A DNA stretch of 64,000 nt from Janthinobacterium sp. 17J80-10 (lineage in GTDB: Bacteria; Pseudomonadota; Gammaproteobacteria; Burkholderiales; Burkholderiaceae_D): NCBI RefSeq assembly GCF_004114795.1, contig NZ_CP035311.1:3956073-4020072 (forward strand), read 5' to 3'. Positions within the stretch are counted from its first letter, which is position 1; every line of letters starts with the position of its first letter. Positions 1-9,894 of the stretch are shown in pieces. Under the pieces are notes generated by a model. The model saw only the letters and a program-made list of their open reading frames with translations, was not told where the DNA came from and searched no databases. Position numbers and translations under genes: made by a program.

Positions 1-1
1 C

Positions 2-397
2 CGTTATCACATTGCCGGCGAACGCATGACGCATAACCCGCAGGACGATTCCTATGAAATTGCCCGTCCGGTCATGAAAGCCCTGAGCGCAAAACGTCCG
101 ACGACCACGATCGTGGCCGAACGGGCACTGGCCAACAGTGACATGAGCCAGGTGCGCCTGTTTAACAACGTGAAAATGGAACGCCCCGCATCAACAAGCT
201 CGCGGCATTTGCGCCTGATCTCGGAATATATGCTCGTACTGCCGGATGACGACACCATGAAAACCGACCGCCCAGTGGAACTTGTTTCCGGCACCACCGT
301 TTTGTACGGTACCGGCATGTTTGCCAACCACGCGACGGGAGAATTTAGCCTGGCAAGCAAGGTTCGTGGCACCTTGCAACCCCGAATGACACAATGA
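2..397 (+). CDS. lptC: LptC, lipopolysaccharide export bitopic protein (3' part)
   Basis: C-terminal part of LptC, the inner-membrane-anchored periplasmic protein that passes lipopolysaccharide from the LptB2FG transporter to LptA. The reading frame is open from base 2 through the window edge, so the N-terminal membrane anchor and about the first third of the protein lie outside. The visible part has the family's beta-rich pattern (RYHIAGERM, DDSYEI, then a C-terminal stretch with NHATGEFSLASKVRGT). The stop overlaps the first possible lptA start as ATGA, so the two are translationally coupled. Identification rests on sequence pattern plus the lptC-lptA-lptB-rpoN order, which is standard in Proteobacteria. 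Confidence 0.85.
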   Translation, partial: RYHIAGERMTHNPQDDSYEIARPVMKALSAKRPTTTIVAERALANSDMSQVRLFNNVKMERPASTSSRHLRLISEYMLVLPDDDTMKTDRPVELVSGTTVLYGTGMFANHATGEFSLASKVRGTLQPRMTQ

Positions 398-984
398 AGC
401 AAGTCATTTCCAATGCATCACTGGATTTCTTTCCCATGAAACGATTTTTCTTCTTATCGCTGTTTGCGCTCAATATGCTGGCGACCGGCATTGCCTATGC
501 TGAAAAAGCCGATGCTGACAAACCCACCAATGTCGAAGCCAACCAGATGGCTTACGATGATGTCCGCCAGGTCAATACCTTTACCGGCGACGTCGTCCTG
601 ACCCGCGGCACGCTCATCATGAAAGCGCACAAGATGGTGGTAACGCAGGATCCTGCGGGATACCAGTTTGCCACCCTGCACGCAGGCCAGGGCAAACCGG
701 CCAGCTTCCGGCAAAAGCGCGACGGTGGCGCGAACCTGTGGATTGAGGGTGAAGCAGAACGCATTGAATACGACAACAAGGCCGATGTCGCAAAACTGTT
801 TTCCAAGGCCAAAATGCGCCGCCTCGAAGGCACCAAGGTCACCGACGAGGTCGAGGGCGAATTCATTTCTTATGATAATCGCACGGAATTTTTCGCTGTC
901 AACAACACCTCCTCCGATAGCAGCAAACCCGGCGCCGGACGTGTCAAGGCGGTCATTCAACCGCGCAACGAAGCCAAGAAATGA
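394..984 (+). CDS. lptA: LptA, periplasmic lipopolysaccharide transport protein
   Basis: LptA forms the beta-jellyroll bridge that carries lipopolysaccharide across the periplasm from LptC to LptD. The product has a signal peptide whose hydrophobic core follows MKRFFF and ends near the AYA-E site, then an OstA-type domain ([37 protein letters not shown]). Two starts are possible. ATG 394 overlaps the lptC stop (ATGA) and gives 196 residues with an unusually long leader. ATG 436 gives a textbook signal peptide and 182 residues. Neither has a clear Shine-Dalgarno sequence; coupling to lptC favours 394, signal-peptide shape favours 436. lptB follows 16 bases later. Confidence 0.9.
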   Translation: MKQVISNASLDFFPMKRFFFLSLFALNMLATGIAYAEKADADKPTNVEANQMAYDDVRQVNTFTGDVVLTRGTLIMKAHKMVVTQDPAGYQFATLHAGQGKPASFRQKRDGGANLWIEGEAERIEYDNKADVAKLFSKAKMRRLEGTKVTDEVEGEFISYDNRTEFFAVNNTSSDSSKPGAGRVKAVIQPRNEAKK

Positions 985-1000
985 ACCAGGAATGATCAGC

Positions 1001-1741
1001 ATGAGCAGCAAACTTCTTGCCCGCGGATTACAGAAAAGCTATGGCGCGCGCCAGGTATTGCGCGACGTTTCTCTGGAAGTGGGCAGCGGCGAAGTGGTCG
1101 GCTTGCTTGGCCCTAATGGTGCCGGCAAGACCACCGCTTTTTACATGATCGTCGGCCTGGTGCCGTCGGATGCGGGCGATATCGAGCTCAACGAGGTGAG
1201 CATTTCCCGCTTGCCGATTCACCGGCGTGCCAACCTCGGCCTGTCCTACCTACCCCAGGAAGCCTCGGTTTTTCGCAAGTTGACGGTGGCGGAAAATATC
1301 CGTGCCGTGCTGGAACTGCAGCGCGATGATGGCAAGCCATTGTCGAAAGCGGTTATCGAAGAAAAGCTCGACCTGTTGCTGGCAGAGCTGCAGATTGAAA
1401 AGCTGCGCGACAGCCAGGCCCTGTCGCTTTCCGGCGGCGAGCGCCGTCGCGTAGAAATCGCCCGGGCACTCGCAACCAGCCCGCGCTTCGTGTTGCTGGA
1501 CGAACCCTTTGCCGGTGTCGACCCGATTGCCGTGATCGAAATCCAGCGCATCGTGCGCTTTCTCAAGGAACGCGGGATTGGCGTGCTGATCACCGACCAT
1601 AATGTGCGTGAAACGCTGGGCATTTGTGATCGCGCCTATATCATTAACCAGGGTGTCGTGCTGGCCAGTGGCCGCCCGGATGACATCATCGCCAACGAGT
1701 CGGTGCGCCGGGTCTATCTTGGCGAACATTTCAGGATGTAA
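1001..1741 (+). CDS. lptB: LptB, ATPase of the lipopolysaccharide exporter
   Basis: Cytoplasmic ATP-binding subunit of the LptB2FG exporter, which extracts lipopolysaccharide from the inner membrane. At 246 residues it is full length. Walker [10 protein letters not shown] lies at about residues 37-45, the ABC signature LSGGE at 143-147 and Walker B with catalytic glutamate LLDEP at 165-169, followed by the switch histidine in ITDHNVRE. The frame is open far upstream through lptA, but the ATG at 1001 is preceded by AGGA at a suitable distance; ATG 992 would add only three residues. It sits between lptA and rpoN, as in most beta- and gammaproteobacteria. Confidence 0.96.
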   Translation: MSSKLLARGLQKSYGARQVLRDVSLEVGSGEVVGLLGPNGAGKTTAFYMIVGLVPSDAGDIELNEVSISRLPIHRRANLGLSYLPQEASVFRKLTVAENIRAVLELQRDDGKPLSKAVIEEKLDLLLAELQIEKLRDSQALSLSGGERRRVEIARALATSPRFVLLDEPFAGVDPIAVIEIQRIVRFLKERGIGVLITDHNVRETLGICDRAYIINQGVVLASGRPDDIIANESVRRVYLGEHFRM

Positions 1742-1756
1742 GCAAGCGGCATCGCC

Positions 1757-3232
1757 ATGAAACAGTCACTTCAGCTACGCGTATCGCAGCATCTGGCATT
1801 GACGCCGCAGTTGCAGCAGTCGATCCGGCTGCTGCAATTGTCGACGCTGGAATTGCAGCAGGAACTGGAACATATCCTGGCTGACAATCCCATGCTCGAG
1901 CGCGTTGACGATCCGCTCGACCATTCGGTGCGCCTGCTTGCCGATGGCGCCATCAACCAGACCAGCAGCCCGGCGGAAAAGTCCGCCGCCGAAGATGCGC
2001 CGGCGGCCGATGGCGAAACTGCCTATGAAGGCGCAGAAGGCGGCGAGGCGGCGGATGGCGGCAATGGCGAGGCCGACTGGAGTTTCGACGATGTCGCCCG
2101 CACCGGCAAGAACCCTGAAGACGACGACTCACGTCCGCAACTGGAAGCGCACCACATCACGTTGCGCGAACACCTGCTGGAACAGATGCGCCTGACCAGC
2201 CATGAGACGCGTGATCGCGCCCTGATGGAATTGATCATCGACGCCATTGACAACAATGGCTACCTGGAAGAGCCGCTCGAGGAAATTCATGCGCGCTTGC
2301 CTGCCGAGCTGGAAATCGATCCGGAAGAATTGGCCATCGCCCTGAAACTGGTGCAAAGTTTCGAGCCGGCCGGCGTCGGCGCGCGCGACGCCGGTGAATG
2401 CCTCGCACTGCAAATCCGGCGCATGCCGAAAGTGCCGATGGTGACACGACGCATGGCGCTGACCATCGTCGAAAAGCACCTCGGCCTGTTTGCGCAGCGC
2501 GACTTCAACAAGCTCAAGAAACTGCTCGATTGCGATGACGAGGATTTGCGCGAAGCACAGTGCATCATCCGCCAGTGCAACCCCCATCCCGGGGCTGTCT
2601 TTGCCAGCGATGCCGCCGACTATGTCGTGCCGGACGTAATCGTCAAGCGCGGCAAGAACGGCTGGCAAGTCATGCTCAATCATGATGTGATGCCCCGGCT
2701 TCGCGTGAATGCCTTGTACGCGAATATCCTCAAGCAAAACAAGGGTGAGGGCTCACTCACTTCGCAATTGCAGGAAGCAAAATGGCTCATCAAGAACATG
2801 CGCCAGCGCTTCGACACGATCCTGCGGGTTTCTCAAGCCATTGTGGAGCGACAACGCAATTTCTTTTCGCATGGCGCCGTCGCCATGCGCCCTCTTGTCT
2901 TGCGCGAAATAGCTGATACACTAGGTTTACACGAGAGTACTATTTCTCGTGTAACAACGCAGAAGTACATGCTGACGCCGCATGGCATGTTTGAGCTGAA
3001 GTATTTCTTCGGCAGCCATGTCGCCACAGAAGCCGGCGGCGAAGCTTCATCAACGGCGATACGGGCGTTGATCAAACAATTGATAGGAGCTGAAGACCCC
3101 AAGAACCCCCTCTCTGACAGCAAGATTGCAGAAATGCTGGGGGAGCAAGGCATGGTCGTTGCCCGGCGCACTGTGGCCAAGTACCGCGAAGCCTTGAAAA
3201 TCCCGCCAGTCAACCTGCGCAAGTCCTTGTAG
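1757..3232 (+). CDS. rpoN: RNA polymerase sigma-54 factor RpoN
   Basis: Alternative sigma factor that directs RNA polymerase to -24/-12 promoters and needs AAA+ activators to open them. The 491-residue protein starts with the glutamine- and leucine-rich region I ([20 protein letters not shown]), has an acidic linker at about 65-130, the core-binding domain, a helix-turn-helix around HESTISRVT and the diagnostic RpoN box [10 protein letters not shown] at residues 469-478. It starts 15 bases after lptB and is probably cotranscribed with it. hpf follows after about 100 bases, the usual rpoN-hpf pairing. Confidence 0.97.
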   Translation: MKQSLQLRVSQHLALTPQLQQSIRLLQLSTLELQQELEHILADNPMLERVDDPLDHSVRLLADGAINQTSSPAEKSAAEDAPAADGETAYEGAEGGEAADGGNGEADWSFDDVARTGKNPEDDDSRPQLEAHHITLREHLLEQMRLTSHETRDRALMELIIDAIDNNGYLEEPLEEIHARLPAELEIDPEELAIALKLVQSFEPAGVGARDAGECLALQIRRMPKVPMVTRRMALTIVEKHLGLFAQRDFNKLKKLLDCDDEDLREAQCIIRQCNPHPGAVFASDAADYVVPDVIVKRGKNGWQVMLNHDVMPRLRVNALYANILKQNKGEGSLTSQLQEAKWLIKNMRQRFDTILRVSQAIVERQRNFFSHGAVAMRPLVLREIADTLGLHESTISRVTTQKYMLTPHGMFELKYFFGSHVATEAGGEASSTAIRALIKQLIGAEDPKNPLSDSKIAEMLGEQGMVVARRTVAKYREALKIPPVNLRKSL

Positions 3233-3334
3233 TAGTCCTTGCAGTATTTGTTGTATTCGTTGCTGTGTTCAGGCGACACGCACTTGCCTTTGTCGACCGT
3301 GAACCGCCAGTGACCTTATTTTAAGGAGCGCTGT

Positions 3335-3691
3335 ATGAATCTGACCATCAGTGGACATCATCTCGAACTGACCCCTCCTATCAGGGAATATGTGCATGCC
3401 AAGCTGGAGCGCATCAGGCGCCACTTCGACCATGTCATTGATGCTGCGGTCATCCTCACCGTGGACAAACTTGCAGAGAAAGACAAGCGCCAGCGGGCTG
3501 AAATCACCTTGCGCATGCGGGGCAAGGATGTCCATGTGGAATCCATCGCGCATGACCTTTATGCCGCAATCGATGGGCTGGTCGACAAACTCGACCGTCA
3601 GGTCCTCAAGTACAAGGCCATCCTCCAGGATCACCAGCACCAGGCCATCAAGCACTTGCCGGAATCCATGACGGCCGCACCGGAAGAATAA
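3335..3691 (+). CDS. hpf: Ribosome hibernation promoting factor, short form
   Basis: Small ribosome-binding protein of the HPF/YfiA (sigma-54 modulation) family, which occupies the decoding region of idle 30S subunits and promotes inactive 100S dimers. The 118 residues cover only the N-terminal ribosome-binding domain ([20 protein letters not shown], then [12 protein letters not shown]), so this is the short form without the dimerisation domain. The start is well supported by TAAGGAG 8 bases upstream. It is the last gene before an intrinsic terminator. Confidence 0.95.
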   Translation: MNLTISGHHLELTPPIREYVHAKLERIRRHFDHVIDAAVILTVDKLAEKDKRQRAEITLRMRGKDVHVESIAHDLYAAIDGLVDKLDRQVLKYKAILQDHQHQAIKHLPESMTAAPEE

Positions 3692-3725
3692 AACCGGCGC
3701 AATCAACTTCTGCAAATGTAACCAG

Positions 3726-3747
3726 GGGCGCGCCAAGCGCCCTTTTT
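3726..3747 (+). terminator. Intrinsic terminator after hpf
   Basis: A perfect 6-bp G+C stem (GGGCGC/GCGCCC, loop GCCAA) is followed at once by five T residues. It is suited to end transcription of the lptCAB-rpoN-hpf unit. It lies only 11 bases before the start codon of the next gene, which is unusually close. Confidence 0.8.
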
Positions 3748-3758
3748 ATTACCCGATC

Positions 3759-4841
3759 ATGAACGACCATATCCTGACCCGCATCCAGCATCGCACTGGC
3801 ATGCTCACCCTGAACCGCCCGCAGGCACTGAACTCGCTGTCACTGGAAATGGTGCGCGCCATGACGCGCGCGCTGCTGGACTGGCGCGATGACGATGCAA
3901 TCAAGGCGGTGTTCATCCACAGCAATAGTGAAAAAGCCTTTTGCGCCGGCGGCGATATCCGTTTTTTTTACCAGTCCGGGCAAGCCACGCCACAGCAAGG
4001 CAGCGCCCTGATAGAGGATTTTTTTACCGAGGAATATGCGCTTAACCGGCTGATCCATCACTACCCCAAGCCCTACATCGTGCTCATGGATGGCATCGTG
4101 ATGGGTGGCGGCATGGGCATTGCCCAGTGCCACTCAGCCGGAAGGCTGCGGATCGTCACTGAACGCAGCAAGCTCGCCATGCCCGAAGTGAATATTGGCC
4201 TGTTTCCGGACGTCGGCGGAAGTTATTTCCTGTCGCGTGCGCCGGCTCAGATCGGCACCTGGCTGGCCCTGACGGCCAATCCCGTCGGCGCCGCCGATGC
4301 CCTGCATGCGGGGCTGGCGGATGTGTTTATTCCGGCGGAGCGGCTGGCGGACCTGCACGCCTTGGCGGGCACAGGCGACGGCAACGATATCGACCAGGAC
4401 GTGCGCCACTTTGCCGCGCAATTTTCTGCAGGCGACACCGGCGAACTGGCACGGCAGCGTGACGCCATCGACCACCACTTTTCCTTTGACGACGTGCCAT
4501 CGATCATGGATTCGCTGGCCGGCGATGCCTCGGCGTTTGCGCAGACCACCCTGGCAACCATGCAAAAGCGCTCGCCGCTCATGCTGTGCGTGACCTTGCG
4601 GCAGTTGCGCGCGGGCGCCGGCATGACATTCGAAGAGTGCCTGCGCATGGAACGTTCGATGATGCGCCACTGCTTCAAGCAGGGCGAGGCCTTCGAGGGC
4701 ATCCGTGCCGCCGTGATCGACAAGGACTTGTGCCCGGCATGGGGATCGCCCTCGCCGCAAGCCGTCAGCGCAGAAATGGTGGCAGGATTTTTCCAGCCTG
4801 CGTGGCCGGCGCATGCGCACCCGTTGCGCACTTGGCTCTAG
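3759..4841 (+). CDS. Enoyl-CoA hydratase/isomerase family protein, 3-hydroxyisobutyryl-CoA hydrolase type
   Basis: A 360-residue crotonase-fold protein. Length and sequence fit the ECH_2 subfamily, whose best-known member hydrolyses 3-hydroxyisobutyryl-CoA in valine breakdown. Visible family features are LTLNRPQALNSLS at the N-terminus, the oxyanion-hole segment FCAGGDIRFFY (about residues 65-75), the second oxyanion loop MDGIVMGGGMG, and MPEVNIGLFPDVGGSYFLSR with the acidic catalytic residues of hydrolase members. The substrate is inferred from the family only. The ATG at 3759 has no visible Shine-Dalgarno sequence and lies just behind the hpf terminator. No other valine-pathway gene is nearby. 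Confidence 0.85.
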   Translation: MNDHILTRIQHRTGMLTLNRPQALNSLSLEMVRAMTRALLDWRDDDAIKAVFIHSNSEKAFCAGGDIRFFYQSGQATPQQGSALIEDFFTEEYALNRLIHHYPKPYIVLMDGIVMGGGMGIAQCHSAGRLRIVTERSKLAMPEVNIGLFPDVGGSYFLSRAPAQIGTWLALTANPVGAADALHAGLADVFIPAERLADLHALAGTGDGNDIDQDVRHFAAQFSAGDTGELARQRDAIDHHFSFDDVPSIMDSLAGDASAFAQTTLATMQKRSPLMLCVTLRQLRAGAGMTFEECLRMERSMMRHCFKQGEAFEGIRAAVIDKDLCPAWGSPSPQAVSAEMVAGFFQPAWPAHAHPLRTWL

Positions 4842-4853
4842 AGGCCGCGGGCT

Positions 4854-5990
4854 TCAGATCTCGTCGATCATGAACAGGCGGCGGTGTTCGCGCATGGCGT
4901 AGCGATCCGTCATGCCTGCGATATAGTCGGCAACCTTGCGCGCCTGCCGTGCCGGATCGCCGCCAGCCACCTGGTAGTCCGGCGCCAGCAGGCGCGGCTC
5001 TGCCATGAACGTCTCGAAAAGCTCGCGCACGATCCGTTTGGCCTTGCTGGTCATGCGGTTGACCTGGTAATGCCGGTACAGGTTCTCGCGCAGGAAACGT
5101 TTGAGCAGCAACTCTTCCTTGCGCATGGCATCGGAAAAACTGATGAGTGCGGGCGCGTTGCGCACCTGTTCGAGGCTTTGCACGCCAGCATCCTGAATTT
5201 TTTGTCCGGAAGTGCTGATCAGGTCGACGATTAGGGTATTGATCATCCGCCGCACGGTCTCGTTGATCATCCGCCGCCCGCCGATACCCGGAAACGCAGC
5301 TTCCGCCTCGCGCCGATGGCGCGCGAAAAAATCGATTTCGTCGAGCTGCTCGATGGTCAGCAAGCCTGAGCGCAAGCCATCGTCGATATCATGGTTGTTG
5401 TAGGCGATTTCATCGGCGAGGTTGGCCAGTTGCGCTTCCAGGGTTGGCTGCTTCTTTTCCAGGAATCGCTGCCCGAGCTCGCCCAGCATGTGCGCATTCT
5501 GCGAGGAACAGTGCTTCAAAACGCCTTCGCGCGTTTCAAACATCAGGTTTAATCCATCGAATGCGCCATAGCGCTCTTCGAGCTTGTCGACCACCCGCAG
5601 GCTCTGCAAGTTGTGTTCGAAGCCGCCATATTGGTCCATGCAGGCGTTGAGGGCATCCTGCCCGGCGTGGCCGAACGGCGTATGCCCGAGGTCGTGGGCC
5701 AGCGAAATCGCTTCAACCAGGTCTTCATTCAGGCGCAGATTGCGCGCGATCGAGCGGGCAATCTGTGCCACCTCAATGCTATGCGTCAGGCGCGTGCGGA
5801 ACAGGTCGCCTTCATGATTGACGAACACCTGGGTCTTGTATTCCAGGCGGCGAAAGGCGGTGGAGTGGACGATGCGGTCACGATCGCGCTGGAACTCGGT
5901 ACGCGAGGTGGCGGGCGATTCGGCGAAACGCCTGCCTCGCGATGTCGCGGAATGTGCCGCATAGGGAGCGAGGTAGGCTTCGAGATTCAT
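4854..5990 (-). CDS. dgt: Deoxyguanosinetriphosphate triphosphohydrolase-like protein
   Basis: HD-domain enzyme that splits dNTPs, classically dGTP, into nucleoside and tripolyphosphate and so affects nucleotide pools. The metal-binding HD signature is visible as [25 protein letters not shown] and [15 protein letters not shown] chose ATG 5990, one base beyond the aroB stop, giving 378 residues beginning [11 protein letters not shown]. An in-frame ATG at 6020 would overlap aroB by 29 bases. It is the last gene of the apparent pilMNOPQ-aroK-aroB-dgt run and converges on the hydrolase gene to its left with only a dozen bases between them. Substrate preference cannot be told from sequence. Confidence 0.93.
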   Translation of the reverse strand: MNLEAYLAPYAAHSATSRGRRFAESPATSRTEFQRDRDRIVHSTAFRRLEYKTQVFVNHEGDLFRTRLTHSIEVAQIARSIARNLRLNEDLVEAISLAHDLGHTPFGHAGQDALNACMDQYGGFEHNLQSLRVVDKLEERYGAFDGLNLMFETREGVLKHCSSQNAHMLGELGQRFLEKKQPTLEAQLANLADEIAYNNHDIDDGLRSGLLTIEQLDEIDFFARHRREAEAAFPGIGGRRMINETVRRMINTLIVDLISTSGQKIQDAGVQSLEQVRNAPALISFSDAMRKEELLLKRFLRENLYRHYQVNRMTSKAKRIVRELFETFMAEPRLLAPDYQVAGGDPARQARKVADYIAGMTDRYAMREHRRLFMIDEI

Positions 5991-5991
5991 G

Positions 5992-7092
5992 TCAGCCGAT
6001 GCAGGCGTTGATGCTTTCAATCAGGATTTCCTGAGGCACCGTGGTGATGACGGCAGTCCCCAGGGGCTTGAGAAGAATGAACTTGATCTGCCCGGCCTCG
6101 TTTTTCTTGTCGACTTGCATGAGTTCGATCCAGCGCGCGGCGCCAAGGTCAGGTGCGCGCACCGGCAAGCCTGCTGCGCGCACCAGCGCCGCAATACGCT
6201 CTTTTGCGGCAGCGTCGATGTAACCCAGGCGTTGCGACAATTCTGCAGCCATGACCATGCCACAGCCGACCGCTTCGCCATGCAGCCATTCGCCATAGCC
6301 AAGCCCCGCCTCGATTGCATGGCCGAAGGTATGGCCGAAATTGAGGATGGCGCGCAAGCCGCCTTCCCGCTCGTCCTGGCGCACCACGTCTGCCTTGATC
6401 TCGCACGAACGCTGGATGGCATAGGCGATCGCATGGGCATCACGCGCCATGAGCTTGGCGATGTTCGTTTCAATCCAGTCGAAAAACGCGGCATCGATAA
6501 TTGCGCCATGCTTGATGACTTCTGCCATGCCGGCCGATAGCTCGCGCGACGCCAGGGTATCCAGCGTCAAGGTATCGGCGATCACGGCTTGCGGCTGGTA
6601 AAAGGCGCCGATCATGTTCTTGCCCAGCGGATGATTGATGCCGGTCTTGCCGCCCACCGAGGAATCCACTTGCGCCAGCAGCGTGGTCGGCACTTGCACG
6701 AAAGGCACGCCACGCATGTACGTGGCCGCGGCAAATCCTGTCATGTCGCCGATCACGCCGCCACCGAGCGCCACCAAGGTTGTCTTGCGGTCGCATTTTT
6801 GCGCCAGCAAGACATCGAAAATGCGCATCAGGTTTTCCCAGGTTTTCTCCTCCTCCCCATCAGGCAGGATAATCGTTGTCACCTGTTTGCCGGCAGCTTG
6901 CAGCGAAGACGTCAGCCGCTCCAGATAAAGCGGTGCCACAACCGTGTTGGTGACAATCGCGGCGCGGGGGCCGGCGATATGGTGCCCCACCACATTCGGA
7001 TTTGCCAGCAAGGACTGGCCAATCGTGATCGGGTATGCGCGTTCGCCCAGATCGACCTGCAATTCAATGGGCGTAAAAGACTGGTTGGACAT
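5992..7092 (-). CDS. aroB: 3-dehydroquinate synthase
   Basis: Second step of the shikimate pathway: NAD- and metal-dependent conversion of DAHP to 3-dehydroquinate in the cytoplasm. The 366-residue protein shows the family's NAD-binding loops ([54 protein letters not shown]) and the metal-ligand segment with [13 protein letters not shown]. aroK lies 24 bases upstream and dgt 1 base downstream, so the three are very likely one transcript. The aroK-aroB pairing behind pilQ is a conserved arrangement in beta- and gammaproteobacteria. Confidence 0.97.
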   Translation of the reverse strand: MSNQSFTPIELQVDLGERAYPITIGQSLLANPNVVGHHIAGPRAAIVTNTVVAPLYLERLTSSLQAAGKQVTTIILPDGEEEKTWENLMRIFDVLLAQKCDRKTTLVALGGGVIGDMTGFAAATYMRGVPFVQVPTTLLAQVDSSVGGKTGINHPLGKNMIGAFYQPQAVIADTLTLDTLASRELSAGMAEVIKHGAIIDAAFFDWIETNIAKLMARDAHAIAYAIQRSCEIKADVVRQDEREGGLRAILNFGHTFGHAIEAGLGYGEWLHGEAVGCGMVMAAELSQRLGYIDAAAKERIAALVRAAGLPVRAPDLGAARWIELMQVDKKNEAGQIKFILLKPLGTAVITTVPQEILIESINACIG

Positions 7093-7116
7093 GGTTATCT
7101 CAGAAAAAACGGTCGT

Positions 7117-7665
7117 TCAGGCTTCCGGGGCGGCTTTCGCCTGCTCTGCCGCTTCCAGCCGTTCGAGTTCGGTCAGAATGGTCTGTACCAGTGATTGTAC
7201 GTTAGGGCGACCGGTTTCGACGACCAGGTCCGCCACTTCGAGATAGAGCGGTTCACGTATACGTGCCAGTTCCTCAAGGCGGGCGCGCGGATCCGCAGTC
7301 TGCAGCAGGGGCCGGTTCTTGTCATGGCTGGTACGCTGCAAAATGCTCGAGATGCTGGCACGCAGGTAGATCACCACGCCCCCAGCTTTCAGGCATGCCC
7401 GGTTTTCCGGCTTGAGGATGGCGCCGCCCCCTGTGGCCAGGACGATGCCTGGCTGTGCAGTCAAGTCGCGGATGGCTTCTGTTTCGCGCTGGCGAAAACC
7501 TTCCTCGCCCTCGATCTCGAAAATCAAAGGAATAGAGGCGCCGGTACGCGCCTCTATTTCATGATCCGAATCGATGAAACGCCGATTGAGTTTTTTGGCA
7601 AGGGCACGGCCGACGGTAGTCTTGCCTGCGCCCATGAGGCCGACGAGGAATATATTTTTGTTCAT
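7117..7665 (-). CDS. aroK: Shikimate kinase
   Basis: Phosphorylates shikimate with ATP in the fifth step of chorismate synthesis. The 182-residue protein has the P-loop [14 protein letters not shown] near its N-terminus, the shikimate-binding DSDHEIE and the GGGAI loop. The ATG at 7665 gives the expected family start ([12 protein letters not shown]), but the bases before it contain no Shine-Dalgarno sequence; instead one arm of a long inverted repeat ends at the start codon. It lies between pilQ and aroB. Confidence 0.96.
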   Translation of the reverse strand: MNKNIFLVGLMGAGKTTVGRALAKKLNRRFIDSDHEIEARTGASIPLIFEIEGEEGFRQRETEAIRDLTAQPGIVLATGGGAILKPENRACLKAGGVVIYLRASISSILQRTSHDKNRPLLQTADPRARLEELARIREPLYLEVADLVVETGRPNVQSLVQTILTELERLEAAEQAKAAPEA

Positions 7666-7734
7666 ACAATTCAGGGCTGGAAACGCAATTTTATTGCTTT
7701 TCCCTCATTCGCGCGAGCCCAGACCCTGAATTGT
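7666..7734 (-). repeat. Long inverted repeat ending at the aroK start codon
   Basis: The arms at 7666-7680 and 7719-7734 match over 15 base pairs with one bulged A at 7723 (left arm starts ACAATTCAGGGCTGG). A small inner hairpin, GCAA/TTGC, sits in the loop at 7685-7697. In the pilQ-aroK transcript the structure would fill most of the 87-base spacer and bring double-stranded RNA right up to the aroK AUG. No T tract follows, so it does not look like an intrinsic terminator. Confidence 0.75.
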
Positions 7735-7752
7735 GAAACGTTCTCTCGCTGA

Positions 7753-9894
7753 TTACCGTACCGACAGCTTGTCACTCAGGATCTTCGGCGTCAGGAAGAT
7801 CAGAAGTTCGGTCTTGTCATTGGTACGGCTGGTGGTCTTGAACAGGTTGCCCAGGACAGGAATATCGCCGAACAATGGCACTTTGGAGACTGAGTCACGC
7901 TCAACCTGCTGGTAAATACCGCCCAACACGATCGTGCCGCCATTTTCAACCAGCACTTGCGTTTTTACGTGCTTGGTGTCGATCGCAAAACCGGAAATCG
8001 TTTGCTGGCCGACGCTATCCTTGTTCACATCGACATCCAGAATCACATTGCCATCCGGCGTAATCTGCGGGGTTACTTCGAGTTTCAGATTGGCTTTCCG
8101 GAAGGCGACAGAAGTAGCACCACTGCTGGTCGCTTGCTGGTATGGCAATTCCGTACCCTGCTCGATCAAGGCTTTCAACTGATCAGCAGTCACGATACGC
8201 GGGCTGGAGATAATCTTGCCCTTGCCATCCGCTTCCAGGGCCGATAGTTCCAGGCTAATGAAGCGCGTTGCGGCGGCATTGAATAATGATACCGCGATGG
8301 TACCTGCGGTATTGCCGAGCAAGCCATTAGCCGGCAAATTCACGTTATTGCCATTCACTGTTTGCAAATTGGTCAGATTGAGGCCGGGAGCCGCTGCATC
8401 AGCTTCTTGCCGACCGCCGACTTCCACCACGTTGCTACCGCCGGACGTGCTTCTTTGCAAGCCAAAACCCAGTTTCGCACCCAGGTTCTTACTAAAGGTA
8501 TCGCTTGCCTCGACAATGCGTGCCTCGATCAATACTTGCTTGGATGCAACGTCAGTTTTTTGGACCAGCTTGCGTACTTCTTCCAGCTTGGACGGAATAT
8601 CCGTTACAAACAATTGATTGGTACGCGGATCAATCACAGCGCTACCGCGCTTGGACAGAATTCGGTTAGTGGTCCCCCCAGCGCTATCCAAGGCAAACAC
8701 CTGCTTGAAGGATTCCGCTTTTTGGTAATTCAACTGGAAGATTTCGGTTTTTACCGGTTCCAGTTCAGCGATCTGCGCCTTTTGCTCCAGCTCCAGTTTT
8801 TCCTTGGTCAGCAATTCATCTTTTGGCGCAATCCACAATACTGTTCCATTCTTGCGCTTGTCCAGGCCTTTGGCCTGCAGCACGATATCCAGTGCCTGAT
8901 CCCAAGGAACGTCCTTGAGACGCAGTGTCAGGTTACCTGTCACCGTATCGCTGGTAATGATATTCAGGCCCGTAAAGTCAGCAATTACTTGCAGCACTGC
9001 GCGCACTTCCACATTCTGGAAATTCAGCGACAAGCGCTCGCCACTATAGCCTTGCGTTCCCTGCACCAGCTTGTTCGGATCTTCCTTGATTGGCTTGACT
9101 TCAACCACCAACTGCGTATCACTCTGATAGGCACTGTGCTCCCACAGCCCGTGGGGCGTGATCACCATGCGCACGTTCTCACCCTGCGGCGTGGTTGTGA
9201 CCGTCTTTACTGGTGTGCCGAAATCGCTGACATCCAGGCGTCGACGCAATACGTCAGGCAAGCTTGTTTTCAGAAAGTCGACAACGATCGTCTGCCCCTG
9301 CTGGCGTACATCCACGCCAACCTGGTTGTTCGGCAAATTAACCACCACACGCCCCTCGCCGGATGCGCCGCGACGGAAATCAACGTCGCGCAATGCCGCC
9401 CTGCCCACGTTCGCCGGCGCAGCGGCCGCTATTGACGTACCCGCGGCATTGACCGGCGTTGCGACGCCGCCGGAGCCATCGATGGTCACCACGACGGCAT
9501 TTCCTTCGATCACGGTGGCGTAGTTGAGAGGCCGCAACAGGTTGAATACCAGGCGCGAACGCTCGCCGGCCTGGACTACATTCACATTACGGACATCGCC
9601 CAGATTGATGCTTTGTGTGGCTACTCCCGTCGCATTGGCTGTACCCGGAAAATCCAGGGCAATACGTGACGGGTTGGTAATGGAAAACCCGATGGGCGGC
9701 TTTTCCATCGGGTTCTTCATCGTCACCTTGACGATGACATTGGCACCCTGCTGATTGGCCGTGATCGACTCGATGGCGTTTTCCTGTGCACTAGCAAATG
9801 CACAAGTACTGCCAAGTAGTGCGAAGGCAAAAAGTTGCCATACCTTGCGTTGTAACGCGCCGGCGTTCTTGAATTGTTCTCTTAACGCATTCAT
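7753..9894 (-). CDS. pilQ: PilQ, type IV pilus secretin
   Basis: Outer-membrane multimeric channel through which the type IV pilus fibre emerges. The 713-residue precursor has a signal peptide ending near FASAQ, two AMIN-type peptidoglycan-binding repeats (about 40-140 and 165-265), a secretin N0-like domain (about 290-360, LSLNFQNVEVRAVL), an N1 domain and the C-terminal secretin barrel (about 530-710, with GGIYQQVERDSVSKVPLFGD and LIFLTPKIL). The start ATG overlaps the pilP stop as TAATG. Its partners PilM, N, O and P are encoded directly upstream. Confidence 0.97.
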   Translation of the reverse strand: MNALREQFKNAGALQRKVWQLFAFALLGSTCAFASAQENAIESITANQQGANVIVKVTMKNPMEKPPIGFSITNPSRIALDFPGTANATGVATQSINLGDVRNVNVVQAGERSRLVFNLLRPLNYATVIEGNAVVVTIDGSGGVATPVNAAGTSIAAAAPANVGRAALRDVDFRRGASGEGRVVVNLPNNQVGVDVRQQGQTIVVDFLKTSLPDVLRRRLDVSDFGTPVKTVTTTPQGENVRMVITPHGLWEHSAYQSDTQLVVEVKPIKEDPNKLVQGTQGYSGERLSLNFQNVEVRAVLQVIADFTGLNIITSDTVTGNLTLRLKDVPWDQALDIVLQAKGLDKRKNGTVLWIAPKDELLTKEKLELEQKAQIAELEPVKTEIFQLNYQKAESFKQVFALDSAGGTTNRILSKRGSAVIDPRTNQLFVTDIPSKLEEVRKLVQKTDVASKQVLIEARIVEASDTFSKNLGAKLGFGLQRSTSGGSNVVEVGGRQEADAAAPGLNLTNLQTVNGNNVNLPANGLLGNTAGTIAVSLFNAAATRFISLELSALEADGKGKIISSPRIVTADQLKALIEQGTELPYQQATSSGATSVAFRKANLKLEVTPQITPDGNVILDVDVNKDSVGQQTISGFAIDTKHVKTQVLVENGGTIVLGGIYQQVERDSVSKVPLFGDIPVLGNLFKTTSRTNDKTELLIFLTPKILSDKLSVR

